A stretch of DNA of 64,000 nucleotides, taken from contig CM060732.1 of the NCBI GenBank assembly GCA_030704615.1, positions 60,741,053 to 60,805,052 of the forward strand, in the 5' to 3' direction. Position numbers and translations under genes: made by a program. This stretch comes from Takakia lepidozioides. Its lineage: Eukaryota > Streptophyta > Takakiopsida > Takakiales > Takakiaceae. This document shows, one piece after another, positions 23,032 through 33,233 of the stretch (position 1 is the first letter of the stretch; each line of letters opens with the position of its first letter). Below the pieces are notes generated by a model. It was not told the DNA's origin. It did not search any database and worked only from the letters and a program-made list of their open reading frames with translations.

Positions 23032-25073
23032 ATGGCAGCTGCAGTTCCACTACCGTTGGCAACCGTGGAGCTCAGGCCCCTCCCCTTCGATTTTGTAAGC
23101 GGGTTGTGGAAATCTGTAATTTGTGTTGATTTGTGTTTGTCTGATTGCACAGGCGGCGCTTATCTGGATTCTGTACTGTCTGGCTGGGTTCTCGCTGGGT
23201 TCCGTGTGAATTATCAGATGAGGTGTTTAATCAGGTCGATTCAGAACTAATAGCGCTCGGCCCTGTAGCTGCATGTCTACGAGCGAGTAAGTCGGTCCTA
23301 GTGCTGTTCGAGTTGCGTCACGATGTCTGTTCAAGCTCCAGCTACCCGACCACTTTGATAAGGCGTGGCCTAATACGTACGCATGGCAGGATGCGTTGGA
23401 ACCACACATGAGCAGGCAGACTCTAGAAGTACACTGGGGTAAACACCACCGTGCCTATGTGGACAATCTCAAGAAGCAAATCGATGGCACTGATCTGGCC
23501 CGCAAAAGCCTTGAGGAGATTGTGAAACTTTCTTACAACAACGGCCAGCCTACCTCCGCTTTCAACAATGCTGGCCAGGTTTTCTTCTTAAGCTTCATTC
23601 TACTCTCGTCTCTTCTGAGTCCCATATATATACTTTTTGAGCTTCAAACCGGTTTTCAGAGCTATGTCTCCCTCTCCATATAATCTGTCAGGCGACTGTC
23701 TGCCGTTCTCTTGCAGGTATGCCCAAGGCGGTAATTGCTGGAAGTCATGCTTAGAGTTCCAAATTTCATGAATTGCTATGTATATCTGGACACGTTCAGT
23801 TTGAACACTGCCAACTCCATCACACATATGATGCACGATCCAAAAATGTTACCAGGACTTCTGAGGGTGCCAAAGGGGCCCGGGCGCAGGCATGGAACCA
23901 CGAGTTTTTCTGGCAATCAATTAAGCCGGGTGGCGGCAAGAAGCCGAGCGGTGAGGTGCTCCAGTTGGTAGAACGGGACTTTGGGTCATTTCAGGGGTTT
24001 GTGCAGCAGTTCAAACAGGCTGGCGCTTCCCAGTTTGGTTCTGGCTGGGCATGGCTCGTCTGTAAGCAAAACATCCGAGCAAAACTAGTTTTTCATGTCA
24101 TTCTGTGTTAAAGCAACAAAGTAGATTCCCAGATTGCACAGGTTTGAGCTTGTAAAATATATATGCCTTTAATTCGATCAGGCCTAGCGTCTTGTGACTG
24201 AAACATTCATGCCTTGCGGGGGATGAGGAGCAGGGAAAGATGGAAAGCTAGAAATTCAGAGCACTGCCAACGCCATCAGTCCACTTGTCTTCGGCTACAA
24301 AGTAAGGGCCTTCACCTAAGTAGTTGTAGCCTATGCGCTATCTCTTTCACTGTTTCTATATGATTATGTCGAGAATTCTACGTGCGATCTTACATGTAAG
24401 CTTACATTGTGGCTCAGAATATCACTTGATAGGCCAACCGCACTTACTGACTCATAATTTACTGAGAACTGTCTGGGTGATTGATGGAACGGAATGGGGG
24501 GTGACAGCCTTTGCTGGTTGCGGATGTCTGGGAGGTGCGTATCTTACCTCAGCCTATTTTGAACTCTTCCTTACAATTTCCTGCTTCTGATATTACTGTA
24601 CTGAGCTGGTGTTTTGTCCTAGGTAGATCCCGCATGATTTTTCGCAAATTGAAGTATCTTAGCACTGGAATCTCAAGGATTCTAGAAACCAGCTTGTAAC
24701 ATATCATCTCTAAGAGAGGACGTCCTGCTAGAGAAAGAAGCTTGCTGGAGAAAACTCAAATTGAAGTTCTTGAGCATGAAATCTTATGTTTGCTGGGGTA
24801 TGGGGATGGGCTTCGGTTGTGCAGCACGCTTATTACCTCGACTTTCAGGTGAGTAGCAGCATGCCTTGCCTTCGTAATCTGATACTTCAAGTACATCCCC
24901 GCACAGTGAACCAGGTCTTTGGCATTTTCGAGATCACAAATTGGAACTTACAATAGTGTTGTGTGATTGTGGGTATAATACAGAACCGGCGGCCTGATTA
25001 TTTGACTACATTTGTGGATGAGTTGATCTCGTGGGAAGCTGTCGCTGCGCGTCTGGAGCACGCGCGCACATGA
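23032..25073 (+). CDS. FSD: Iron superoxide dismutase
   Basis: FeSOD converts superoxide to H2O2 and O2; in plants it is mainly plastidic, with some cytosolic forms. Exons: 23032-23094, 23390-23578, 23890-24061, 24234-24301, 24508-24534, 24825-24848, 24984-25073. The sum is 633 nt, 210 aa, all phases joining. Key parts are [19 protein letters not shown] (ligand His36), [17 protein letters not shown] (ligand His88; Gln84 typical of the iron type), [17 protein letters not shown] (ligand Asp170), HAYYLDFQ (ligand His174) and [20 protein letters not shown]. All four metal ligands are present. The N-terminus ([20 protein letters not shown]) is only about 20 residues before the conserved domain, so I see no clear chloroplast transit peptide; a cytosolic form or an upstream start is possible. 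Two exons are only 27 and 24 nt. The promoter is rich in GTAC. Confidence 0.96.
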
Positions 25074-25915
25074 TTTTACCCACAACCCGTACTGGACCCT
25101 GGAAAATTCCTAACCGCAGCAGATCAGCTGCAGTATTGAGGCCCCAACAGTACCTGCAATTTGGCTCAGTCGTTAAATGGGATAAATGATTCCTTGCTTG
25201 TTTCCCATTGTACCTGAGTGTGCCAAATGCCAATTCAGAGACTTTTTAAATTGAGAAGCATCTCCGTCTCTCTCTCGCGTGTAGGTATGCTTTGTACATC
25301 CACGTTGTCTGGTAATACTTACGTTCTTCTCTCAAACGTTGCAAATCTGCAGACAGTTGCCATGCTATCAACTGCAGAATAAGTCGTTAGGAGATTAGAT
25401 CAGATCTTAAATTGTACTGCATGCAGTGTACACATTCTCTAGTGCGCCTAAGGACATATGAATTGTTGATAGCGACGTGGCTGGCAGTAGTGAATCTGTT
25501 CTTCCCACGGCCTGGCCGCATATATGCTCCCAGATGGTCTGTCTATGTATGGAGTGTCTCAATTCTGATGAGTGTTCTTCATAGCGTGATCAAACACAGA
25601 CTAATACTTGATTGTAGTCTTATGGTGTCAATGGAAGAATAGATGTTGTCATGTAAAGATTCTTATACAAATCTAGACTGACGGTATGGGCTCTGACACG
25701 AGTTCGAATGAAGCTGCGAAGTAGATTCAGTTAGCTTAAGAAAAAAAACAAAAAAACAAAAGGATAATAATCAAATTTGCGGGCGCTGGGGCAGAGTATA
25801 TTGCAAGATTATGGCTTTAGAGATATACATATAAACGTATGCAAAGAAAACATGGTTTGTGGGTGGGAGCGTAGGTTATAGCTACTAGCGTAGTTTGTGC
25901 CGTTGGCACAAGTGT
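25074..25915. other. Intergenic after FeSOD
   Basis: 3' region of FeSOD followed by AT-rich sequence with a short A-rich stretch at 25738-25762. No gene was recognised. Confidence 0.5.
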
Positions 25916-25924
25916 TAAGTGTCA

Positions 25925-26280
25925 TCTAAGCCCAAGTGCAATCTCCTATGTATCCAAGTGCCTCTCTTCCCAAGTACAACCTCTAGGGTAGCTGCCGTTG
26001 GCCCATGTGTGAAGAATTGAAATCTAAGACCAAGTGCAATATCATATGTATTCCAATGCGTCTCCTATGTCTCCTATGTCGAGGCCCATCTAAGACCAAT
26101 TTCAATCTTCTATGTATCCAAGTGCATCTCCCGCGTAGAGGCCCAAGTGTCCATTGTCATATAAGCCCAAGTGCAATCTCCTATGTATCCAAGTGTGTCT
26201 CCCAAGTAGACGCTCAAGTGCGACCTCCAATGTCTAATGTCATTTAAGTCCAAGTGCAATCCCCTGTGCATCCAGAGACC
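25925..26280. repeat. Imperfect tandem repeat (minisatellite), about 65-95 bp units
   Basis: Five degenerate units each contain a word like cccaagtgcaatctcctatg followed by tatccaagtg. They begin near 25931, 26025, 26090, 26163 and 26246. Spacing varies from about 65 to 95 bp, so the units have diverged or suffered indels. The array abuts the candidate CACTA element. Confidence 0.75.
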
Positions 26281-26362
26281 CTGCAGTTTGGGAGATCTCC
26301 ACGTCAATCTCAACAATCTCTATGTCATTGCCCACTTTGCTATTTTTGCAATCTTTGTCGAT

Positions 26363-27542
26363 CACTACTGCTAAAAGGGGGGTTTACGACGCCCATGGCC
26401 CGGCGCCGTGCGACCCCACTTATTAGCGACGTCAAGAGGGTCGTTATTCATGGGTCGGTATTATACCGACCCCTGAGGGGTCGCTATACTGAAATCCCAG
26501 CAAAATGAGGATCTTAAAATGACTAAGTCATTGGGACCGACCCCCCCCCCCGGCGTCGCTAATACCGCGGGGTTGATTTCCCGTCGGTTTCTTCTTGCGA
26601 CGCCCCTGCCGACAGTCCCAATCCGACCCCTCTGGGTCGGATTAGGGTTTTTTTCCCCAAACGACCTCCGGGCCAACCAAATATATTTTTAACACTCTCT
26701 ACCCTCGTCCTGGGCGTCGCTTTAACGGGGAAAGTTGATTGTTAAAGTTCTAATTTTGATTTTTAATTATTTAATTTCAATTTAAAGTCTGATTTTTGAG
26801 CAGGAAACCCGCTGATAGCACCCCAGAAATATTTTGCAAAAATACTCACAGCGACCCCCCATAGGTCGCGGCGTCATGTTATTGTTAGGAAGTTGAATCG
26901 ACCCCAGGAAGGCGCTGATAGCACCCCCGAAAATATGGACAAAAAAATCTGACAGCGACGGCCTAGGGGTCGCTGTCAGCAGCGTCGGGTTATTGTTTAG
27001 GGACTTGAAGCGACCTCAGGGAAGGCGCTGATAGTAGTAACGACCCCAGGGAGTCACTAATAGAACCATTTGATATTAAATCGAATTTTAATGAATTTTA
27101 AATAAGTATTATGATTTAGAATATCTAGGATTGCGGATTTGAGGGGCGCAATGATTTTGTTTTTGGCAATAATTGGAATTCCAGACATAATCAAAAAGGT
27201 ACTGCCAGTAGAGAACAGTAGTGAACGTGATCTATCTGGCTCCAAAAAGTGGTTTTGTGAAGCCACGCGTTAAAACCCTGGTCATCGAATGGCCTAATCA
27301 CACCACTCTTGTCCTTCTCTTCTTTGGGAAACATATTGGTTTCCCTTTATCATGTCAGTTACTCCAAACTATGAAAAGTCCATGCAACCAGGTAACTGGC
27401 AGAATTCAACATGAAAAATTAGGGTCGAAATGGAAACAACAGGGTGAAATGTGTTGAATACAAACCATGTTACCCTACCAAACGTACAAACCAAGTGCTC
27501 CCTCACAAGTTTTAGACATCTGCCCTTACATCAATAGTAGTG
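26363..27542. mobile_element. Candidate non-autonomous CACTA (EnSpm-like) DNA transposon
   Basis: The left end reads CACTACTGCTAAAAGGGG; the right end reads ATCAATAGTAGTG. CACTA elements start CACTA and end TAGTG, and the flanks here are GAT on both sides, the 3-bp target duplication expected of the superfamily. Inside the left 700 bp is a dense set of subterminal repeats built from gcgacccc/ggggtcgc and gctgatagcacccc (26811, 26913, 27024), also typical of CACTA ends. Only 7 bp of the terminal repeat match perfectly, so the right end is less sure than the left. No transposase ORF is present within these bounds. Confidence 0.55.
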
Positions 27543-27599
27543 GATAGCATCACATTATCTGTTGCCTGCTGACGATTCTTTTCGGCACATGTTATCCAC

Positions 27600-29060
27600 A
27601 TCTCAATGAAAGTTTGCAGGCACCAAGCAAGTTCCAGTCTCTAGATGAGCTTACTTTGCAGTGTGAGCGATTGGGGAAAAAACGGGACGATTGTAAGACC
27701 ACTATTTCTGCGGAAATAGACCAATTGAAGGCAAAATGACAAACTATTGATACCTAGAGGCTCGAGGCAATCCAGGAGAGGATGCGCGCATTTTGACTTT
27801 ACAAGATCAAATGATTGGAAAAGATGTCCGAGTACGAGAGTTGGAGATGCATTGGAACAAGCCTTCCACGATATGGTGGACTTAGAAGGTCCAAACCCTC
27901 GATGAAAGGAGTTCCGGACGAAATGTTTGCGAAATTACAGGTAGAACTCGAGCAGTATCGGAACCTCCACGAAGAGGAGTATGAGGAGTTGGAGATTACT
28001 GCCAGAGATTAGTTGGATGAGTTGGACAAATTAAGGAAAGAGCCACCTACCGAGGTTGAACTATTGGAGCAATATGTTCTTATCCATTGGTCATAGATGT
28101 ATTATGCAGATAACCTTCAGCAAGGTTACACTTACGACAGGAGCATTGTGAAAGCTATTTACAATGGAGACGAGCAACCCATTGATTTGGAGGAGGGGTG
28201 GCCAGAATTGATGCGCCTGGGGATGGAGAATCTTATGGTAGAGATGGTGGTTAGATGAGATTTGACGGTAGAACATCCTCATCTTTTCCTGATGACAGTA
28301 AGACTTTCCTACTAGTCGTTGTTTCATGTATTATCAACAATTGGAATATCGATTGGAGATGTTTGTCAATCATCGGAAGGACAACCTTCTTGGGAATAGG
28401 CAGGTACGTAATGATTTCATCTGCCCCGCCAACGAGAAATTTGCTGAATATTTGGTCCAATTACGGAAATTAGCAGAAAGAACCCTAAATGTTGCAACAT
28501 TCCAGAGAATGCTGGATAGTTGCTATGGGCGTTCCAGGAAGCCTAGTGGAATGGATTTACACGATGCAGTATATGACTAAATGCGTACGAGCATTGCCAA
28601 TCGTTTGCGCATTTGGTCAAGGGGAAGGAGTTGGGTGGAATTATTTGTCGATGGTTGGACTCATGACCTTGTCTTGGAGAGGCCTTCTCCTGTTCGGATG
28701 GTCACAGCAGGAAACCAATTGTTTGACCATTGTAATTTCCCACGCAATTGGGAGTATTCGGAGTTTGTGGGGAAGACGAAAAAACTTATCAGGATTTGGA
28801 TGATAGAGTGATTCCAGGGCGGGATGTTTTAACCTGGATTGGACAGGATTACAGGGATACTGCGACCAATGAATAGATGAGCAACTAGGAGGAGAGAAGT
28901 GCCCAAAATCAAAGATTCCAATTCATGTATCGATTCGAGGCAGTATCGGGGCGTGCAATTGTCAGAGAAGGGGAAAATGACGAGAGATCTAGTGAATTCA
29001 CACCTGCTCCAGGGAACATGACCCTAGAAAAGGATTTGCAATTCTCAATTGCTTTGTGAA
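27600..29060 (+). pseudogene. Decayed coding sequence, coiled-coil rich, unknown
   Basis: Successive short plus-strand reading frames run through this stretch, broken by many stops and frame changes. They read in part PSKFQSLDELTLQCERL, VELEQYRNLHEEEYEELEIT, LEEGWPELMRLGMENL, MYYQQLEYRLEMFVNHR, EKFAEYLVQLRKLAERTLN and SWVELFVDGWTHDLVLERPS. The composition is charged and helical, and the continuity across frames argues for a single decayed protein rather than random ORFs. I do not recognise the family. Its position beside a CACTA-like element suggests a transposon-encoded or transposon-captured gene, but that is inference. Confidence 0.4.
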
Positions 29061-31796
29061 GCCATTCAGAACCTATTTCCAGTACGCTTCCATTTCACGA
29101 GTGATCGCAACCTCTACACCTTTTGCAGTTCTCTGGTCCTTAGGAAGACTGTTATAATACTTGGCCTTGCCGCGCTCACCTACCTCACATATCTCTTGCT
29201 GCAAGCACATATAGAGAATTCATGTAAGAAGCAATCATAAAAAAATGTAGGCACTGCTGAACAAAGCAACCAAAAAATAAAAATGAGCATGTTCAAGATA
29301 GACAAATAGTTTGGGAGAACGTTACCGCATACATATACTCAAGAAAATCGTCCCTGGTCAGCGTGTTCTAAGTGTCTTTTTTTGTTGGTATCGTATTTTT
29401 GGAATGTCTCGTCAGACAAAACAACCTCGAAACTCGTCAGAGACATCTTCCCGAACTTTTGCAAATTCGGTACAAGGTGTGTACCAGGTTCGCCGTCCCA
29501 TGGGATGTCTTAGTCCCCCTGAGACGAACAAAATTCACTTTGGAGATCACTTTGGAATAAAGAGACATTGTTTGGGATAAATTCAATCATAAGAAGTGTA
29601 GACTGGGATAAAAAACATGTAAGAATAACATGATTATTTGAAAGCTGAGTCTCAAACTTTCTGTTCACGTCTATCCAGTACCCACCCCCCTCGTCCATTA
29701 TCTTGTCATTCACATCTGTCTCATTCCCATTGGTATCTGCCACTAAAACTTAAAACACTGGGACCATAACAGAACGAATTGGCCTTCTTAAAGGACATGA
29801 TCTCTTCTACCTTGTCCTCGTAATCCATATTGTCTATGTCAGGACTAGCCTCCGTTTGTTGCACCCGTTTCGCCTTCACTGTCTTATGCTATTTCTGCTT
29901 CTGTTTCAAAAAGAGAATCCACGTTACACCAGATAAATTAGTGCGATGCATGCAACAAGCATTGTTTGCAGTTCCGAGATATATCATTTTTCATGATAAT
30001 GCTGAAGCACCATATGATCTTTGTGTCAACGCAGAGATCAAATGCTGGTTTTGCATTTGGAATTGTCAACAAACCCTCGCTTAGGTACTATTGCTAAGAA
30101 AACATACCCTCTTATGCTGCTTCGGCAAAGTAGTAACCTCAAATGGTCCCTGAGTTAACGCAAGGATCATCGGTTGTATTGAGGGATCATATTAAACTAG
30201 ACGCAATACACTATCTCCGACAATAAAAAAAGTAAAGAAGGACCAAATGACGCACCACATCATCATCGCCACGTTTCGGAAGCCACATCATTCAACGAAT
30301 ATTCTTGAAGCTGTCCGGATTGTCTGGAATTTTTTATTTATTTTTTGTTTTTAATAAAAATCAGTTTTATCAAATCTGCTATAATATTTCTTTCGTTTTT
30401 TTCTCTCTGTCTCTTCTTTCTTTCTTTCTTTCGTTTCTTCACTTATTCAATGTAAATGTTGTAGCACTTCCAAATATTACTTTGATTTTGTGATAAATAC
30501 GTTGCAATTTATTAATATTTTATGATTGTATATGTAAATATGATAAGGGCAATAAAAATGAAATGTCAAAATTCTTATTAATATTAATTTTTTATCTCTT
30601 GTCTGTATTTGGATAGTTAAAAATATAATAATATAATAATTACACATCACTAAAATCAAACAAATTCGTGTTGAAAATGAAATGAATATCAATACTGTTA
30701 ATTTGCCCAAATTACTGCAAAAAAATAAAACAATGCATAGAATGGAGAATCCTAAGAATAATGTATGAAGTTTAATGCACGCATGTGATCTTTGACAAGA
30801 TGGTAGGTGTTATACAGCAGGGAATGTAACTCTACTCGGTGTAACTTACATTTGTCTCTAAATTTGACCAAGTCCAAAATTTGGTTTGATAATTTAAGGG
30901 ATAGTTACACAATACATAGATGACAGGAAAGCCAAAGATGACATTACAACCCATCAATAATCAAACCTTTCATCTCATCGCCTTCATTACCATCACCCGC
31001 CGTTTCTTTTAAGAAACTTGGACAACAAGAGTGACTGAACAGTTTTGCAAAAAATAGCCGTACATTCTGTTCATCTACTGAAACTCATCCACCTCTGTAC
31101 TTTAATCCATTTATATCATCCATATTTGGCAAATTCATCCATAGTTTATTTTTTATTCGTAGAAGTTTGGTGATTTCATCCATGAAAAAACAGGGAATTT
31201 GCGACAGAATATATATATATATATATAGATATTGAGGTTGCAATTTGGCGATAAATCACCAATAAAAGAATAGGCTACTCATTATGGTCTGACAATCTCT
31301 TGTATTCTAAAGTATTTATTAGTGAATCCCAGACAATGTGGGGAAGATGTGAAAGGGGGCAGCTAGAGGAGCCCATGCCGTCTAAATGTAACAAAATTAC
31401 TATGAGAGCATATGCCTATATCATATTTTTACATTGTTCCTAATTGTTTTGCAAAAAAATATGTTTCAATCAAAAGGAACATTGTTTTCAAAAGTTGGCC
31501 AAGCGTATATTGGCATGTGGCATGTGAGTTTGGGGTTCAAATCAAACCTTGTCATCCGTCTCTTACCTTCGGAGGGGGCTCTGTAATGCCTGCATGGCTG
31601 AGAAAGGGGGTTTATTTTCCCCCTCAAGCTGGTGGGCTTGGAAACAGGAAAAACAAAACAAGAAATCCAATAGTTAATTCTAGATGGAAAAAGAATTTAT
31701 CTATAGAGGTGTGTGTTTTACTAGAATTGAATCGCGAAACGAGTATTTAAATTAATATAGAAGAAATCAACAAAAGAGGATATTATACCTTATATA
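29061..31796. other. AT-rich intergenic, no gene recognised
   Basis: About 2.7 kb of AT-rich sequence with low-complexity runs (for example 30395-30435 pyrimidine-rich, 31213-31228 TA repeat). Short ORFs show no domain. I see no exon with good splice context. Confidence 0.5.
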
Positions 31797-31801
31797 TGAC
31801 G

Positions 31802-31833
<32 letters not shown>

Positions 31834-31876
31834 TGGAGCCTAAATCCAGCGCCTTAGACCACTCGGCCAAACCGTC
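31797..31876 (-). tRNA. tRNA-Leu (UAG)
   Basis: On the minus strand the gene begins gacggtttggccgagtgg and ends at discriminator A73 (31797). The acceptor stem pairs throughout (one G-U). The anticodon arm is CTGGA-TTTAGGC-TCCAG, giving anticodon UAG for leucine. A type II variable arm (TCCGAAAGGGC) and a T arm GTGGGTTCAAATCCCAC follow. The A box and B box (GGTTCAAATCC) are intact, and the gene has no intron. The form is that of a nuclear eukaryotic tRNA-Leu and differs from the plastid trnL-UAG I know. Confidence 0.95.
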
Positions 31877-33233
31877 TTCAATACAACACCTCAAGGTTTT
31901 AAAATATATACTGTTATTTAGAATTCAGGATTACAATACCCTCACTAGTTAACACATAACTTGGAGTAGAATTGACATTGGCCTGATTTTTCAATGATTC
32001 ACTCACACGCATTGCATACAAATTGGCCCAACAAGGTCATTTTCGTGGAGGTGATTGGTGGCAGTTTGCCATACATTCTCTGCTTGACCTCACCTGTAGG
32101 TCTGTACAAGAGAGGGAAGACTCCGGCCAAAGTTCAAGCAGTGTTATTCGTTTGTAGCGATGTTGTTATAGGCCTGCAGTTTCCAATTTTTTGAACCAAT
32201 TAGTGAGCGTGTCAAGAAAGGAGATCGATTGGCCCTCATTTTGCTGGCCATTCTTGACAAGCTGGCACCCAGCTGCGACTGCCATCAAGATTAGCTCTGT
32301 GCTTTGAGCTTCTTGGGTTCTCTACAATTTAGAACAAACTCTCGTTGAGCATTTGTTGAGAGTGCCTGCTACAGCTAGATAGATACCCTTGAGCAAATAA
32401 CTGCTACACAAATCATGCTGTTGTATATGAGCAAAGACTTAGTTCCTGCAGGGCATGCAACGTTTCACTTGCTGATTGAAGAGCATACTGGCTGCAGGGG
32501 GACAAATGTGGTCTCAGGCTCAAGCAGTGGCATAGTGCTCTCAACAGGTGACAACACCTACATCAATTTCATCAGCTTTGGCGGACGCAGCTCCCATCAA
32601 TGGCTTCCAGAATGGCGCTTGAAGGGTCTCATGTGTTCTCATCTGCTTCATGCTGGCCATAGCTTCCCAATCCTTGAGATGGTGGAAATTATCCCACCTT
32701 GGTTTCATTGTGTGTTATCATTTCATCTCTAATCTTAGATTGTTGAGAGTTCCAAGTGAGTTCTTCATTGAGTTTTGTTATCTTGTTTAGACGCCAAGGT
32801 GTTGGGGCCTTGTGGGTGCCTTCCAAACTCGTTACTCCACAAATATTGGCTAGTTGGCAGTTTCCCAACTATGTAGCTCATCATAGTTGAATAAAATCAG
32901 TTAGTCCACTGCAAAAATCTTCTTGTTGAGCGTTTGAATGTATGAGACATTTGGGTGTGATAGGGTAGTTATCAGTCCACCAAAAGACGACACTCTGAAG
33001 TAGAAGGATATGAAGAGGTGGTTGTTGTTGCCGTCTCCTCAATGCTCTCAGATTTGAACACCCAAGTTCCAGAATGTTTTAAGATGGAAGATATTTGCGC
33101 TAAGCTGATTGTTGCTAAGTACTATTTAAAGATGTTTGATAGTTCCTGGGCTGGCTAGTTGAAAGAAACGCAGGGTGTTGGTAGCAAAGCTGCCAGCTAC
33201 AAACAGATTGTTGATAACATTTTCTCCCACATT
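31877..33233. other. Intergenic with one orphan exon
   Basis: Apart from the P3B-ATPase-like exon fragment at 32498-32570, no coding sequence was recognised. The end towards 33233 is the probable 3' region of the dehydrogenase gene. Confidence 0.45.
32498..32570 (+). pseudogene. Orphan exon fragment of a P3B (Mg-type / PH1-like) P-type ATPase
   Basis: After a plausible acceptor (ggctgcag) the plus strand encodes GTNVVSGSSSGIVLSTGDNT. This resembles the A-domain segment of bacterial MgtA-type ATPases and of plant vacuolar P3B-ATPases such as PH1, which carry GTNVVSG...VV.TG..TY. I found neither the DKTGT phosphorylation site nor any other exon of such a protein within several kb on either side, so this looks like a stranded gene fragment. 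The match is short and from memory of the family. Confidence 0.45.

Noticed and set aside
25925-26280. CRISPR-like array
   Set aside because: Units are degenerate, contiguous and variable in spacing, with no constant repeat and unique spacers, and the genome is eukaryotic.
26363-27220. Alternative right end of the CACTA candidate at the cagtagtg word near 27213
   Set aside because: The terminal match is similar in length, but the flanks (GAT and AAC) do not form a target duplication, whereas the end at 27542 does.
31797-31876. Plastid or mitochondrial DNA insertion carrying trnL
   Set aside because: The tRNA sequence is of the nuclear type and no other organellar sequence flanks it.
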